This document shows, in pieces, positions 17,400-25,828 of a stretch of 64,000 bases of DNA. Each line of letters begins with the position of its first letter. Within the stretch, counting starts at the first letter, position 1. The notes beneath the pieces are model-generated. The model saw only the letters and a list, made by a program, of their open reading frames with translations. It was not told the DNA's origin and did not search any database. Source of the stretch: Candidatus Scybalocola faecipullorum (GTDB taxonomy: Bacteria; Bacillota; Clostridia; Lachnospirales; Lachnospiraceae); assembly GCA_018716485.1 (NCBI GenBank), contig DVJY01000055.1:62001-126000 (forward strand), given 5' to 3'. Both the position numbers and the translations under genes were made by a program.

Positions 17400-18398
17400 A
17401 TGGAATTGATACGAAGACCGAGGCGTTTAAGAGTTTCGCAGGCAATCAGAGATCTTGTCCATGAAACGGATATCCATACCAATGATTTGATTTATCCGAT
17501 TTTTGTGGTGGAGGGTGAGCATGTGCGGACGGAAATTCCGTCGATGCCGGGTATTTACCACTATTCCCTCGATACATTAGAGACACATTTAAAGGAAGTG
17601 TGGGACAGCGGTGTCCGCGCAGTGATTTTTTTCGGTGTGCCGGATCACAAAGACGCTGTCGGCAGCGGCGCATATGATGACAACGGCATTGTTCAGCGGG
17701 CGCTGAGACTGACGAAGGGGCTGTATCCGCAGATGATCTGCATTGCGGATATTTGTCTGTGCGAATATACGAGCCACGGACACTGCGGCGTGATTGATGG
17801 CGCGTGCGGCAAAGTTTTAAATGATGAGACGCTGGCGCTGCTTGCCAAGGCGGCTCTTTCATGCGCCAAAGCCGGCGCGGATATCGTGGCGCCGTCGGAT
17901 ATGATGGATGGCCGCATCGGATATATGCGCAAAGTTCTGGATGAAAACGGCTGTGAAGATACGCTGATCATGGCTTACAGTGTCAAATATGCTTCGGCAT
18001 TTTACGGGCCGTTTCGGGATGCAGCGGATTCGGCGCCGGCATTCGGCGACCGCAGATCTTATCAGATGGACTGGCGCAATAAAAAGGACGCCATTGTGGA
18101 AACTGCGCTGGATGTGAGCGAAGGCGCGGATATATTGATGGTCAAGCCGGGACTGCCGTACCTTGATATTTTAAAAACGGTATCCGATAAGTTTATGCTG
18201 CCGATGTGCAGTTATCAGGTGAGCGGTGAATATGCCATGATCAAGGCGGCAGCGCTCAATGGATGGATCGATGAGAAAGCTGTTGTGACGGAGGCAGTGA
18301 CAGCGATGAAGCGTGCCGGTGCAAAGATGATTATTACCTATTATGCAGTGGATATTGCGCGTTGGCTTAAAGAGGAGGAAGCATATGACAAAGAGTGA
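17400..18398 (+). CDS. hemB: Porphobilinogen synthase (delta-aminolevulinate dehydratase) HemB
   Basis: Condenses two ALA molecules to porphobilinogen. The N-terminus RPRRLRVSQAIRDLV is typical, and the zinc site Cys119, Cys121 and Cys129 in CLCEYTSHGHCG is intact, so this is a zinc-type enzyme. Active-site Lys residues lie in SVKYASAFYGPFR and MVKPGLPYLD. 332 residues is normal. It is the first gene after its own promoter and overlaps hemL by 14 bases. Confidence 0.97.
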   Translation: MELIRRPRRLRVSQAIRDLVHETDIHTNDLIYPIFVVEGEHVRTEIPSMPGIYHYSLDTLETHLKEVWDSGVRAVIFFGVPDHKDAVGSGAYDDNGIVQRALRLTKGLYPQMICIADICLCEYTSHGHCGVIDGACGKVLNDETLALLAKAALSCAKAGADIVAPSDMMDGRIGYMRKVLDENGCEDTLIMAYSVKYASAFYGPFRDAADSAPAFGDRRSYQMDWRNKKDAIVETALDVSEGADILMVKPGLPYLDILKTVSDKFMLPMCSYQVSGEYAMIKAAALNGWIDEKAVVTEAVTAMKRAGAKMIITYYAVDIARWLKEEEAYDKE

Positions 18399-19692
18399 AC
18401 ATATTTTTCAGGAAGCATGTCAGGTGATGCCGGGCGGCGTAAACAGTCCTGTGCGTGCTTATCGGGCTGTAGGGCTGACGCCCAGATTTATCGATCATGC
18501 CAAAGGCGCCTATATTTATGATATTGACGGAAATAGTTATATCGACTATGTAGGCTCATGGGGGCCGATGATCCTCGGACATGCCCGGGAAGAAGTGGTG
18601 GAAGCTGTCTGTGAGGCAGCACGCCGAGGGACAAGCTACGGCGCGCCTACATGCGCTGAAGTGGAAATTGCGGAAATGATCAATGAAGCGGTGTCCTGCT
18701 CGGAAATGGTCCGTCTTGTCAATTCGGGGACAGAGGCGGTCATGAGCGCCATCCGCGCAGCAAGAGGCTATACAGGCAGAGATTATATTGTCAAATTTGA
18801 AGGCTGCTATCACGGTCATTCTGACGGACTGCTTGTGAAAGGCGGTTCGGGGCTGCTGACGGAAAATGTGCCGGACAGCGCCGGCGTGCCGGCGGCATTT
18901 GTGGAGAAAACACTGGTGGCAAAATACAACGATGCGGATAGTGTCAGCGGTTTGTTTGACGCTTATCCGGGGAAAATCGCGGCAGTCATCGTGGAGCCGG
19001 TGGCTGCCAACATGGGCATTGTGCCGCCAAAGCCGGGATTTCTCGAAGCGCTGCGCAGTCTGACAAAAGATCACGGAGCGCTGCTTATTTTTGACGAGGT
19101 GATTACAGGATTCAGACTGGGCTGGGGCGGCGCTTCCCAGTGGTTTGGAGTGACGCCGGATATGGTAACGCTTGGAAAAATTATCGGCGGCGGCATGCCA
19201 ATGGCCGCTTACTGCGGAAGAAAGGAAATCATGAGTATGGTATCGCCGTCAGGCCCGGTCTATCAGGCTGGAACCCTTTCAGGCAATCCGGCGGCAGTGG
19301 CCGCGGGACTGGCAACATTAAAGATTTTAAGGAAACATCAGGACGAGATTTATCCGGCCGTTGATCATGCGGCAAAAGCACTGGAACAGGCTTATACGGC
19401 GGCCATTGAAAAATACCATATTCCGGCATCGGTCAACCGGACAGGCTCGCTGCTGAGCATCTTTTTCACAAACCGTCCGGTGGAAAGCTACGATGATGCG
19501 GTCAGCGCTGATCTGAATATGTTTAAGCGCTATTTTGCGGGCATGCTTTCTCAGGGCATTTATTTGGCGCCGTCTCAGTTTGAAGCAGTGTTTGTAGGCT
19601 ATGCCCACGGCCCTCAGGAAATTGAAAAGACGAAAGCGGCCATTGACACAGTGCTTGGAAGTCTTGCGCCGGACAGAGACAAAGAGGCATAA
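18385..19692 (+). CDS. hemL: Glutamate-1-semialdehyde 2,1-aminomutase HemL
   Basis: PLP enzyme that converts glutamate-1-semialdehyde to 5-aminolevulinate. Motifs include PGGVNSPVRA at the N-terminus, VNSGTEAVMSAIR, YHGHSDG and FDEVITGFR. The PLP Lys lies in LGKIIGGGMP about residue 270, followed by AGTLSGNPAA. The start at 18385 follows AGGAGGA inside the hemB end. 435 residues is typical. It sits 4 bases before the CobK-CbiA fusion gene. Confidence 0.97.
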   Translation: MTKSEHIFQEACQVMPGGVNSPVRAYRAVGLTPRFIDHAKGAYIYDIDGNSYIDYVGSWGPMILGHAREEVVEAVCEAARRGTSYGAPTCAEVEIAEMINEAVSCSEMVRLVNSGTEAVMSAIRAARGYTGRDYIVKFEGCYHGHSDGLLVKGGSGLLTENVPDSAGVPAAFVEKTLVAKYNDADSVSGLFDAYPGKIAAVIVEPVAANMGIVPPKPGFLEALRSLTKDHGALLIFDEVITGFRLGWGGASQWFGVTPDMVTLGKIIGGGMPMAAYCGRKEIMSMVSPSGPVYQAGTLSGNPAAVAAGLATLKILRKHQDEIYPAVDHAAKALEQAYTAAIEKYHIPASVNRTGSLLSIFFTNRPVESYDDAVSADLNMFKRYFAGMLSQGIYLAPSQFEAVFVGYAHGPQEIEKTKAAIDTVLGSLAPDRDKEA

Positions 19693-19696
19693 GAGT

Positions 19697-21868
19697 ATGG
19701 GCGCAAAAATGTATGACTGCCTCGTGGCGGCGGGGACGACCGAGTCCAAAGAGGTGCTTTCGGTGCTGAAAGCAATGAAAATTACAGCGCTTGCCTGCAC
19801 GGCAACTGACCTTGGCAGCCAAATGCTTAAAGACTGCGGCTGTGATGTGCGTGTCGGCCGTCTGGATGGGGAGGGGTTTGCCCATCTGATTGAAGAGCAC
19901 CGTATTTTAAAGGTGATCGATGCAACCCATCCTTTTGCCGTTGAGGCGACAAAACATTTAAAAGCGGCCTGTGAAAAAACGCAGACAGCATATGTACGGT
20001 ATGTCCGTCCGTCGGCTGTCTATGACTATGATCAGATCATTCATGCCGCCGACGCTGCCGATGCGGCCGGGAAGCTGGCAAAGATACCGGGCGCTGTTCT
20101 TTTGACGACAGGTGTAAATACGGCGGATGTTTATGAGAAATTGGTGCCGGATTTTCATGAGAGGGTGTATATACGGGTTTTGGATACACCGGCATCGGCG
20201 GCCCGGTGCGCCGCCCTTGGCATCAGCCCGGATCATATCATTGCCCAAAATCCTCCTTTTTTGCCGGAGGAAAATGATGCGCTGATCAGTAAGTATCATA
20301 TCGGTGTGCTTGTCACAAAGGACAGCGGGCCGGACGGGGGCGTGCCGGAAAAAATTGAGAGCGCGCGCCGGTTCCATATTCCGGTCATTTTAATTGACAG
20401 AGCTGATGAGTCCGGTCTGAAATCACAAAGTGAGCTGCGGGCATGGCTTCAGTCAGCCGGAAGCCGGGTGATGCTTGCCGGGACAAACAGCGGATGCGGC
20501 AAGACAACAGTGACATGCGCCATTTTAAAAGCGCTTTGTATGCGCGGCGATATAGTGACAGCATTTAAATGTGGTCCGGACTATATTGATCCGATGTTTC
20601 ACACATATATTACCGGCCGGCCATCGGTTAATTTGGACAGCTTTTTTTGTGAAAAAGATAAGCTTTGTCAGCTGATGGGACGGCGTCTGGCAGACAGTGA
20701 TATAGGTGTTGCCGAAGGTGTGATGGGAATATTTGACGGCATCGGGACTTCGTGGGAGGCAAGCAGCTTTGATATTGCTGTCAAGACACAGACGCCGGTC
20801 ATTCTCGTTGTTAATGCCAGAGGTATGGCGCTGTCTCTGGCTGCGCTGATCGGCGGATTTGTCGCCTTTGCCCGGGAAAAATTCGGACCCGGAGGGGCGC
20901 GCCTGATCCGGGGCGTTATTTTAAATCAGGCGGGAAAAAGCCTGTATCAATATTTGCATCAGATGATCGAAGATGAGACAGGCATCCCGGTCATCGGCTA
21001 TATGGAACCGCAGCCGGAGGCTGTGTTTGAGAGCCGTCATCTGGGACTTGTGACCGCGGCGGAGACAAAGGCACTGAACCGGAAGCTGACAAAGCTTGCC
21101 AAAGGCGCAGAAAAAAGTATCGATCTTGAACGGCTGACGATGACTGCGCAGATGGCGCCAACGATGACGCTGCCGGAGGCTGTGCCGGATACTAAGGCAA
21201 AAAAGAAATCGGGGCCGATCATTCAATTTGCGCCTGTGAAGCCGGTACTTGCCGTGGCCAGTGACAGGGCGTTTTGCTTTTATTATGAAGACACGCTGGA
21301 ACTGTTCAGAGAAATAGGCATTCAGATTGTCACTTTTTCACCGCTGCACAATCAGCCTGTACCGCGCAAAGCGAAAGGTCTTTATCTTGGCGGCGGTTAC
21401 CCCGAACTTTATGCTAAAGAACTGGCAGGCAATCATGTGTCTAAAGGGTCTGTGCGCAGAGTATGCGCCAAAGGTATGCCGGTCATTGCCGAGTGCGGCG
21501 GCTTTATGTATCTTCACGAGACCCTTGAAACGGCAGAGGGAGAAAAGTTCCCGATGGTCGGCATACTTTCGGGGAAGGCAGCCATGACCGGACGGCTCGG
21601 GCCTTTCGGCTATGTGGATGTTATCCTGAAAAAAGACGGCCTTCTGGGAAAAGCGGGACAGGTGATCAAAGGACATGAATTTCATTATTCTGTTTCGGAA
21701 AATCCGGGCAAAGATTTTAAAATCGTCAAGCCAAACGGGAAAACATGGAAAGGCGGTTTTATGAACGAACGGCTTTATGCCGGATATCCCCATCTTTATT
21801 TGAACAGCTGTCCGGATAGTGCTTTATTTTTTAAGCGCGCTATGATAGAATACGGTAAGAGAGCGTAG
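19697..21868 (+). CDS. CobK-CbiA fusion: precorrin-6A reductase and cobyrinate a,c-diamide synthase
   Basis: One 723-residue frame joins two corrin enzymes. Residues about 1-240 are the CobK/CbiJ reductase (VIDATHPFAVEATKHL, LLTTGVN, VTKDSGPDGGVPEKIESA). Residues about 257-723 are CbiA: P-loop AGTNSGCGKTT (261-271), KCGPDYIDPMFH, EGVMGIFDG and a class-I-type glutaminase domain with nucleophile Cys600 in AECGGFMYL. No stop codon or frameshift interrupts the join, and both halves keep their catalytic motifs. The start at 19697 gives 4 bases of spacing from hemL; an ATG at 19709 is possible. The two reactions are not consecutive, since several methylations and the CbiC step lie between them. Confidence 0.92.
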   Translation: MGAKMYDCLVAAGTTESKEVLSVLKAMKITALACTATDLGSQMLKDCGCDVRVGRLDGEGFAHLIEEHRILKVIDATHPFAVEATKHLKAACEKTQTAYVRYVRPSAVYDYDQIIHAADAADAAGKLAKIPGAVLLTTGVNTADVYEKLVPDFHERVYIRVLDTPASAARCAALGISPDHIIAQNPPFLPEENDALISKYHIGVLVTKDSGPDGGVPEKIESARRFHIPVILIDRADESGLKSQSELRAWLQSAGSRVMLAGTNSGCGKTTVTCAILKALCMRGDIVTAFKCGPDYIDPMFHTYITGRPSVNLDSFFCEKDKLCQLMGRRLADSDIGVAEGVMGIFDGIGTSWEASSFDIAVKTQTPVILVVNARGMALSLAALIGGFVAFAREKFGPGGARLIRGVILNQAGKSLYQYLHQMIEDETGIPVIGYMEPQPEAVFESRHLGLVTAAETKALNRKLTKLAKGAEKSIDLERLTMTAQMAPTMTLPEAVPDTKAKKKSGPIIQFAPVKPVLAVASDRAFCFYYEDTLELFREIGIQIVTFSPLHNQPVPRKAKGLYLGGGYPELYAKELAGNHVSKGSVRRVCAKGMPVIAECGGFMYLHETLETAEGEKFPMVGILSGKAAMTGRLGPFGYVDVILKKDGLLGKAGQVIKGHEFHYSVSENPGKDFKIVKPNGKTWKGGFMNERLYAGYPHLYLNSCPDSALFFKRAMIEYGKRA

Positions 21869-21872
21869 AACA

Positions 21873-22835
21873 ATGTTGTTTTTTAAATTAACGATTGGAT
21901 TTATATTAGATTTAATATTTGGAGATCCGGCTTGGCTCTATCATCCGATACGTCTGATCGGCCGTTTGATTTCGGCGATGGAGACAGTGCTGCGGCGTCT
22001 GTTTCCAAAGACAAGGCAGGGAGAGCTGGCCGGCGGCGCCGTGCTTTTGATCGTGGTCGTCGGTGTGTCTTATACGGTCAGTTTTTTTATTCTTAAAGCG
22101 CTGGCTATGATCCATCCATGGATTGCCGTGATTGTGGAAGTTTTTTGGATGTATCAGATTTTTGCGGTAAAGTGTTTAAAAGACGAGTCGATGAAAGTTT
22201 ACCGTGCCTTAAAGCAGCATGATCTGGGGCTGTCGCGGCGGATGATATCTTATCTTGTGGGCAGAGATACGAGCGAGCTGACCGGCGAGGAGATTACAAA
22301 AGCGGCAGTGGAGACCGTGGCTGAAAATACGACCGACGGTGTCATTGCACCGATGATTTTTATGGCAGTCGGCGGCGCGCCGCTGGGCTTTGCCTATAAG
22401 GCCATCAATACACTGGATTCCATGGTCGGCTATAAAAATGAAAAATATATATATTTTGGCAGAGTATCGGCCATTGCCGATGATGTTGTCAATTTTATTC
22501 CGGCAAGAATCGCCGGCATACTGATGATCATCGCTTCATTTTTGTGCGGATTTGACGCCAAAGGCGCGGTGAAGATTTTTATAAGAGACAGAAAGAAACA
22601 TTTAAGCCCAAACAGCGCACAGACAGAAAGTGTCTGCGCAGGAGCGTTTGGCATTGTTTTAGGAGGAACGCATAATTATTTCGGAAAGCCGGTCGCAAAG
22701 CCGGAAATCGGCGACAGACGGCGGCGGGCGATGCCCGAACACATACTGTACAGTCATATATTGATGTATATGACAGCGATATTGTGTATGTTTCTTCTCA
22801 ACGCAATTCGCTTTGTTATATATGTAACTTTATAA
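21873..22835 (+). CDS. cbiB: Adenosylcobinamide-phosphate synthase CbiB
   Basis: Integral membrane enzyme that attaches (R)-1-aminopropan-2-ol phosphate to adenosylcobyric acid. It opens with LDLIFGDPAWLYHPIRLIGRL-type sequence and has the conserved VAENTTDGVIAPM and YKAINTLDSMVGYKNEKY regions. 320 residues with several hydrophobic spans is typical. It follows the fusion gene by 4 bases and ends just before the B12 riboswitch; a TATAAT overlaps its stop codon. Confidence 0.96.
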   Translation: MLFFKLTIGFILDLIFGDPAWLYHPIRLIGRLISAMETVLRRLFPKTRQGELAGGAVLLIVVVGVSYTVSFFILKALAMIHPWIAVIVEVFWMYQIFAVKCLKDESMKVYRALKQHDLGLSRRMISYLVGRDTSELTGEEITKAAVETVAENTTDGVIAPMIFMAVGGAPLGFAYKAINTLDSMVGYKNEKYIYFGRVSAIADDVVNFIPARIAGILMIIASFLCGFDAKGAVKIFIRDRKKHLSPNSAQTESVCAGAFGIVLGGTHNYFGKPVAKPEIGDRRRRAMPEHILYSHILMYMTAILCMFLLNAIRFVIYVTL

Positions 22836-22844
22836 TCATAAGCC

Positions 22845-23010
22845 TGCGTATGCGGGCGCAGATTAAGGTTTCCGCAAGGATGAAAAGGGAATCAGGTGCA
22901 AATCCTGAACAGTCCCGCTGCTGTAAGGGCGGATTCAGCAGTCTCAGACCATTGGCGTATGCTGAGAAGGGAGGCTGCAGTGGCCTAAGTCAGAAGACCT
23001 GCCTTAAACT
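22845..23010 (+). promoter_or_regulatory. Cobalamin (B12) riboswitch upstream of cbiM
   Basis: Contains the conserved core GGGAATCAGGTGCAAATCC, the following CAGTCCCGCTGCTGTAA and the B12 box AGTCAGAAGACCTGCC (22988-23003). Downstream is a small hairpin (CCCTA, CGGAG, TATAGGG) and then the cbiM Shine-Dalgarno AAGGAGG at 23042-23048. No terminator with a T-run is present, so control is probably at translation initiation. TGCCT at the end of the B12 box could pair with AGGCA overlapping the Shine-Dalgarno (inference). Confidence 0.95.
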
Positions 23011-23054
23011 GTTTTCACTGTTTACCCTACGGAGTATAGGGAAGGAGGCATTTT

Positions 23055-23816
23055 ATGAAAATCAAAAGAAAAGCAGGGTACATCCCTGTGCTTGCCGTTA
23101 TGGCAGCATTTACTGTGGCGCCGGTGTCTAATGCCATGCATATTATGGAAGGCTTTTTAGCACCGGCTTATTGTATTGCATGGGGACTTGTCTGTGTGCC
23201 GTTTATCGTGCTGGGACTGCGTTCGATCAGCAGGATTGTGGAGAGGGACCGCAAGACAATGCTGCTGATTGCCATGTGCGCGGCGTTTGCATTCGTTTTG
23301 TCAGCACTGAAAATACCGTCAGTGACCGGCAGCTGTTCCCATCCGACCGGCGTAGGCCTTGGGGCTGTTTTTTTCGGGCCGCTGGCCACATCGGTATTCG
23401 GACTGATTGTTCTTTTATTTCAGGCGCTTCTTTTGGGCCACGGCGGGATCACGACGCTGGGCGCCAACGTTTTTTCAATGGCTATTGTCGGCCCGTTTGT
23501 TTCATACGGCGTTTACCGTCTTGTAAAAAAGCTTCACGGCAATCAATATGCGGGGGTTTTTCTTGCCGCTGCGCTGGGCGATCTTGCCACTTATTGCGTC
23601 ACTTCGGTTCAGCTTGGCCTCGCTTATCCATCCCCGGAAGGCGGCGTCATCGGCGCTGTGATTGAATTTCTCGGCGTCTTTGCACTGACGCAGATACCTT
23701 TGGCCGTCGCCGAGGGCATTGTTACTGTGCTTATCTTTAATCTGATCGCCAAATACGGCGCAGATGAGACGAAAAGTTTGGATGTCTTCTATGAAAAAGG
23801 AGGTGCAGTGCGATGA
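23055..23816 (+). CDS. cbiM: Cobalt ECF transporter substrate-binding membrane protein CbiM
   Basis: Core membrane component of the CbiMNQO cobalt importer. An N-terminal signal-like segment is followed by MHIMEGFL, whose N-terminal Met-His provides the cobalt site after processing, as known for CbiM/NikM. Later motifs are KIPSVTGSCSHPTGVGLGA, LLLGHGGITTLGAN and FLGVFALTQIPLAVAEG. It is the first gene under the B12 riboswitch, and its stop overlaps cbiN by 4 bases. Confidence 0.97.
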   Translation: MKIKRKAGYIPVLAVMAAFTVAPVSNAMHIMEGFLAPAYCIAWGLVCVPFIVLGLRSISRIVERDRKTMLLIAMCAAFAFVLSALKIPSVTGSCSHPTGVGLGAVFFGPLATSVFGLIVLLFQALLLGHGGITTLGANVFSMAIVGPFVSYGVYRLVKKLHGNQYAGVFLAAALGDLATYCVTSVQLGLAYPSPEGGVIGAVIEFLGVFALTQIPLAVAEGIVTVLIFNLIAKYGADETKSLDVFYEKGGAVR

Positions 23817-24139
23817 AAAAAAGTACGATTATCCTGCTTGTGGCAGCGCTTATATTAATTATTGCGCTGCCGATGGTGTTCCTTGGAAGGAGCGCCCAGT
23901 TCGGCGGCTCCGACGGAGAGGCAGAGGCATTGATCACAGAGCTTGATCCCGATTATGAACCATGGTTTACGCCGCTGATGGAAAAAATTTTCCCTGACGG
24001 GCTGCCCGGAGAATTGGAAAGCCTCCTGTTTTGTCTTCAGGCGGCGCTCGGTTCCGGTGTTGTCTGCTTTGGTATCGGATACATGGCGGCCAGAGCAAAG
24101 TACAGAAAAAAGGAGCCGGATCAAGATGAACGTCATTGA
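23813..24139 (+). CDS. cbiN: Cobalt transporter accessory protein CbiN
   Basis: Small two-span membrane subunit needed for CbiM-dependent cobalt uptake. 108 residues with hydrophobic segments near residues 5-23 and 68-90 and a short extracytoplasmic loop containing SDGEAEALITELDPDYEPWF, which matches the family's G(S/A)D and EPW region. It overlaps cbiM by 4 bases and cbiQ by 14. Confidence 0.93.
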   Translation: MKKSTIILLVAALILIIALPMVFLGRSAQFGGSDGEAEALITELDPDYEPWFTPLMEKIFPDGLPGELESLLFCLQAALGSGVVCFGIGYMAARAKYRKKEPDQDERH

Positions 24140-24902
24140 CCAGTATGCGTACATGTCGCGGCTGAACCCGCTGTCCCCTTTTTTAAAGTGTCTGACGGCG
24201 GCCGCCGCGATGGCGGCCTGTCTCGGATTTAACCGATGGTTATTGTCACTTTTTATCATCGTCAGTATGGGATGTATAACGGTTTTGCTTGGCGGTGTGC
24301 CGTGGAAAACATACATCAGGCTGCTTTTGGCGCCGACTGTGTTTTTGCTGCTTGCCGTGCTGCCCATTGTGATCGATGTGACGAAAACGCCGGCCAATTT
24401 ACTGTCAGTGCCTTTTTTTTCAAGATATATCTCACTGAGCCGGCAGAGCGTTTATATGGGAGCCGCTCTTGCTGCGAAGGCGATGGGCTGCGTTTCATGT
24501 CTTTATTTTCTTTCACTGTCCACACCTGTTTTTGAAATTGTTCAAGTGCTTGAACGGCTGAGATGCCCGCGGCTTTTGACAGAACTGATGCTGCTTGTTT
24601 ATCGTTTTATTATGATTATGATGGATACATGCCGCAGTATGAGCACGGCGGCGGATGCCAGACTGGGGTATATGACGCGAAAAACATGGATGAAGACAAC
24701 GGCGATGATCGCCGGCAGTTTGTTTTTAAAAAGTTATAAAAAGTCGTCGGCAATGTATGATGCCATGGAGGCCAGATGCTATGACGGCCGTCTGGAATTT
24801 TTAAATGAGCCCAAGAGTGTGACGGCCGCGCATGCCGCGGCCGCCGCCGGCTATACCGCACTTTTGATATGTATCGGCGCTGTGCTGATGGTCAGAGGAT
24901 GA
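24126..24902 (+). CDS. cbiQ: Cobalt ECF transporter transmembrane subunit CbiQ
   Basis: T-component that couples ATP hydrolysis to CbiM. 258 residues, several membrane spans, with the typical cytoplasmic motif region DTCRSMSTAADARLGY and KKSSAMYDAMEARCYDG, where the conserved (A/S)RG-type coupling helices lie. The start at 24126 overlaps cbiN. A 75-base gap with two dyads separates it from cbiO. Confidence 0.93.
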   Translation: MNVIDQYAYMSRLNPLSPFLKCLTAAAAMAACLGFNRWLLSLFIIVSMGCITVLLGGVPWKTYIRLLLAPTVFLLLAVLPIVIDVTKTPANLLSVPFFSRYISLSRQSVYMGAALAAKAMGCVSCLYFLSLSTPVFEIVQVLERLRCPRLLTELMLLVYRFIMIMMDTCRSMSTAADARLGYMTRKTWMKTTAMIAGSLFLKSYKKSSAMYDAMEARCYDGRLEFLNEPKSVTAAHAAAAAGYTALLICIGAVLMVRG

Positions 24903-24913
24903 AGTTTGGAAAG

Positions 24914-24962
24914 TTTGGAAGTAAACTTCCAAATCTACCATTATTGACGCAGCAAGTGCGTC
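24914..24962 (+). repeat. Two hairpins between cbiQ and cbiO
   Basis: TTTGGAAGT, AA, ACTTCCAAA (24914-24933) is a near-perfect 20-bp palindrome, preceded by another TTTGGAA. GACGC, 7 bases, GCGTC follows at 24946-24962. No T-run follows either, so they are not normal terminators. They may be an RNA processing or stability element or a protein site. Confidence 0.55.
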
Positions 24963-24977
24963 ATGAAAGAGGAAAAT

Positions 24978-25826
24978 ATGAGTGCATTAATGAATATAGA
25001 ACATGTGGATTTTACATATAGCGACGGCAGCCGGGCCTTAAAAAATGTGACGCTGGATATTTATTCCGGTGAAAAGCTGGCGGTGCTTGGCGCCAACGGC
25101 GCAGGAAAGTCCACACTTTTTTTAAATATGAACGGTATTTTGCGGCCGTCATCCGGAAAGATATTTTTTAAAGGAGCGCCGGTTGCCTGTGATAAAAAAA
25201 GTCTGATCCGTTTAAGGAAAAATATAGGGATTGTATTTCAGGATCCGGATCAGCAGATGTTTGCGTCAACCGTGATGGGTGAGATTTCTTTTGGCGCTTT
25301 AAATTTGGGCATGTCCAAAGAAGAAGCGGCCCGGCGGGTTAAAATGCTTGCAAAGCAGCTGGGACTGACAAGTCTGCTTCAAAAACCGCCCCACTTTTTA
25401 AGCGGCGGCCAGAAAAAACTGGTGAGCATTGCCGATGTCCTTATTATGGAACCGGAAATTATTATTTTTGATGAACCGATGGCAGCGCTGGATCCGGTGA
25501 ATACGGATTGTATCCGGGAAATTTTGGAACAGCTGACCGCAGAGGGGAAAACGATTGTCCTTTCCACTCACGATGTGGATTTTGCCTTTGAGTGGGCGGA
25601 CAGGATTGCTGTGTTTTCTGACGGAAATCTGATACAGACCGGGACACCAAAAGAGGTTTTTGCAAATAGAGCAGTGCTGGAACAGGGAAATTTGAAAATG
25701 CCAGCTGTATTGCAAATTTTCCAAAGTTTGTGCGCGCAGGGGTATTTTGAGCCGGGAATGGTCTGCCCGTCCACCGCGGCAGCGCTTGTGCAGATGATCA
25801 GCGAAAAAAAGACAACGGAGCGATAG
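24978..25826 (+). CDS. cbiO: Cobalt ECF transporter ATP-binding subunit CbiO
   Basis: ATPase of the cobalt importer. Walker A is GANGAGKST, the Q-loop region VFQDPDQQMFASTV is diagnostic of ECF ATPases, the signature is LSGGQKKLVSIA and Walker B is IIIFDEPMAALDP, with the switch His in LSTHD. The start at 24978 is 6 bases after AGAGG; an in-frame ATG at 24963 lies before that site. 282 residues is normal. Confidence 0.95.
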   Translation: MSALMNIEHVDFTYSDGSRALKNVTLDIYSGEKLAVLGANGAGKSTLFLNMNGILRPSSGKIFFKGAPVACDKKSLIRLRKNIGIVFQDPDQQMFASTVMGEISFGALNLGMSKEEAARRVKMLAKQLGLTSLLQKPPHFLSGGQKKLVSIADVLIMEPEIIIFDEPMAALDPVNTDCIREILEQLTAEGKTIVLSTHDVDFAFEWADRIAVFSDGNLIQTGTPKEVFANRAVLEQGNLKMPAVLQIFQSLCAQGYFEPGMVCPSTAAALVQMISEKKTTER

Positions 25827-25828
25827 TT

